A stretch of DNA of 6,041 nucleotides from Streptococcaceae bacterium. GTDB lineage: Bacteria > Bacillota > Bacilli > Lactobacillales > Streptococcaceae. The notes beneath the pieces were generated by a model. The model saw only the letters and a program-made list of their open reading frames with translations, was not told where the DNA came from and made no database searches. Positions 5,083 to 6,041 of the stretch are shown here, one piece after another. The stretch's first letter is position 1; the number at the start of each line of letters is the position of its first letter. The position numbers and the translations under genes are program-made. The stretch covers positions 1 to 6,041 of the forward strand of contig JAITWV010000189.1 of NCBI GenBank assembly GCA_031285105.1. The letters run 5' to 3'.

Positions 5083-6041
5083 ATGAAAATTTTATTTGCA
5101 GCAAGTGAAGCAGCTCCTTTCTTTAAAACAGGGGGGCTTGGCGATGTGGCTGGGGCTTTACCTAAGGAGTTGCGTAAAAAAGGGGTCGATATTCGTGTTG
5201 TTTTACCTCTTTGGAAAAATATGCGTGAAGAATACAAAAACCAATTAGTAGATGAGCTTTCATTTGAAGTTTATGTTGGGTATCGTAAACAATATTGTGG
5301 CATCAAGTCATTAATTCTTGATGATATTACTTATTACTTCATTGATAACATGTATTATTTTGACCGCGAAGGTTTATATGGTTATTACGATGATGGCGAA
5401 AGATTTGCGTTTTTCCAAATGGCGATTATCGAAATGATGGAAAAAGTTGAATTTATTCCTGATATTATTCATGTCAATGATTATCATACTGGTTTTATTC
5501 CATTCTTATTAAAAGAAAAGTATCAGTGGATTACGGCTTTTAAAAATATTCGCACAGTTCTCACAATTCATAACATGCAGTTTCAAGGAATTTATCAAAA
5601 ACCAATTCTTTGGGAACTATATGGAATCGGTTCTGAGCGTTATGATGATGGAACAGTTGTTTGGGATAACAATTTGAACATCCTAAAAGCAGGAATTTTA
5701 TATGCAGACCGTGTGAGTACTGTTTCACCAAGTTATGCGCATGAAATCACTACACCTGAATTTGGTGAAGGTTTAGATATGGTTTTGCGTATGGAGTCTA
5801 ACAAATTATGTGGGATTTTAAACGGCATTGATTATGATATGAACAATCCATTAACCGACAAACTTATTCCATATAATTTTTCTGATGATGATTTAACTGG
5901 AAAAGCCAAGGACAAACGTGAACTGCAAAAACATTTTGGCTTGCCATTACGTAAAGATGTCCCTGTGATTGGTATGGTTTCACGTTTAACTTATCAAAAA
6001 GGGTCCCATTTAGTATTAAACGAATTGACCTCGATTTTAGA
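5083..6041 (+). CDS. glgA: Glycogen synthase (ADP-glucose-dependent), N-terminal two-thirds; 3' end outside window
   Basis: This GT5 (GT-B fold) glycosyltransferase adds glucose from ADP-glucose to the non-reducing end of alpha-1,4-glucan. The first 319 codons are visible, against about 475-485 in the family, with no frameshift; the gene runs off the window. The N terminus MKILFAASEAAPFFKTGGLGDV contains the ADP-glucose-binding KTGGL motif (15-19). Further family landmarks are HVNDYHTG, TIHNMQFQGIY (with conserved His163), STVSPSYA, GILNGID and, at the start of the second Rossmann domain, VSRLTYQKG with Arg301 and Lys306, the expected phosphate-contacting pair. All visible key residues are normal. 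ATG 5083 is chosen because it gives the standard family start. It lies 138 bases after glgD, behind two hairpin repeats, so its expression may be set separately from the upstream genes. A glgP phosphorylase gene commonly follows but is not visible here. Confidence 0.96.
   Translation, partial: MKILFAASEAAPFFKTGGLGDVAGALPKELRKKGVDIRVVLPLWKNMREEYKNQLVDELSFEVYVGYRKQYCGIKSLILDDITYYFIDNMYYFDREGLYGYYDDGERFAFFQMAIIEMMEKVEFIPDIIHVNDYHTGFIPFLLKEKYQWITAFKNIRTVLTIHNMQFQGIYQKPILWELYGIGSERYDDGTVVWDNNLNILKAGILYADRVSTVSPSYAHEITTPEFGEGLDMVLRMESNKLCGILNGIDYDMNNPLTDKLIPYNFSDDDLTGKAKDKRELQKHFGLPLRKDVPVIGMVSRLTYQKGSHLVLNELTSIL

Noticed and set aside
5070..5108. ATG 5070 as the glgA start or a leader peptide
   Set aside because: It is out of frame with glgA, encodes only 12 residues and has the SD directly abutting it.

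Overview
This window looks like chromosomal DNA from a low-GC Gram-positive bacterium, most likely a member of the Lactobacillales. The reasons are AT-rich codon use, strong AGGAGG-type ribosome sites, a TTG start, and a GlgC/GlgD pair, which is typical of Firmicutes. I lean towards an Enterococcus/Vagococcus-like organism from the feel of the AlaS tail and GlgC sequences, but the genus cannot be fixed from this window. All genes run on the + strand and none is frameshifted.

Layout: the 3' end of alaS (alanyl-tRNA synthetase) closes on a long, perfect bidirectional terminator hairpin (431-475). A 257-base intergenic region follows. It carries a good sigma-A promoter (TTTACA, 17 bp, TATAAT; 528-556), a 9-bp inverted repeat overlapping its -10 box, and a roughly 117-base leader with a hairpin and a duplicated Shine-Dalgarno (SD) sequence. 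Then comes a glycogen biosynthesis operon in the classical order glgB-like (680-2584), glgC (2672-3805), glgD (3805-4944) and glgA (5083 to the window edge). GlgC/GlgD would make ADP-glucose from glucose-1-phosphate and ATP, GlgA would polymerise it into alpha-1,4-glucan, and GlgB would normally add alpha-1,6 branches.

The main surprise is the glgB-like gene. It is full length and intact, and its alignment with GlgB keeps the family spacing between the first active-site Asp, the nucleophile and the acid/base-to-third-acid interval. Yet the three GH13 catalytic acids are all replaced (nucleophile Asp to Asn314, acid/base Glu to Gln365, third Asp to Glu433), as are both active-site histidines (Gln249 and Glu432). 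It therefore looks like a conserved pseudoenzyme rather than a decaying pseudogene. Because GlgD is also a non-catalytic paralogue (of GlgC), the operon encodes two active-site-less relatives of glycogen enzymes beside a normal GlgC and an apparently normal GlgA.

The gaps between genes are also structured. The glgC SD lies 37 bases from its ATG, with a hairpin between them that would close the distance. The glgD-glgA gap holds two related hairpins that share end sequences and can pair with each other in an alternative fold. Several of the regulatory readings are inference and are marked as such.
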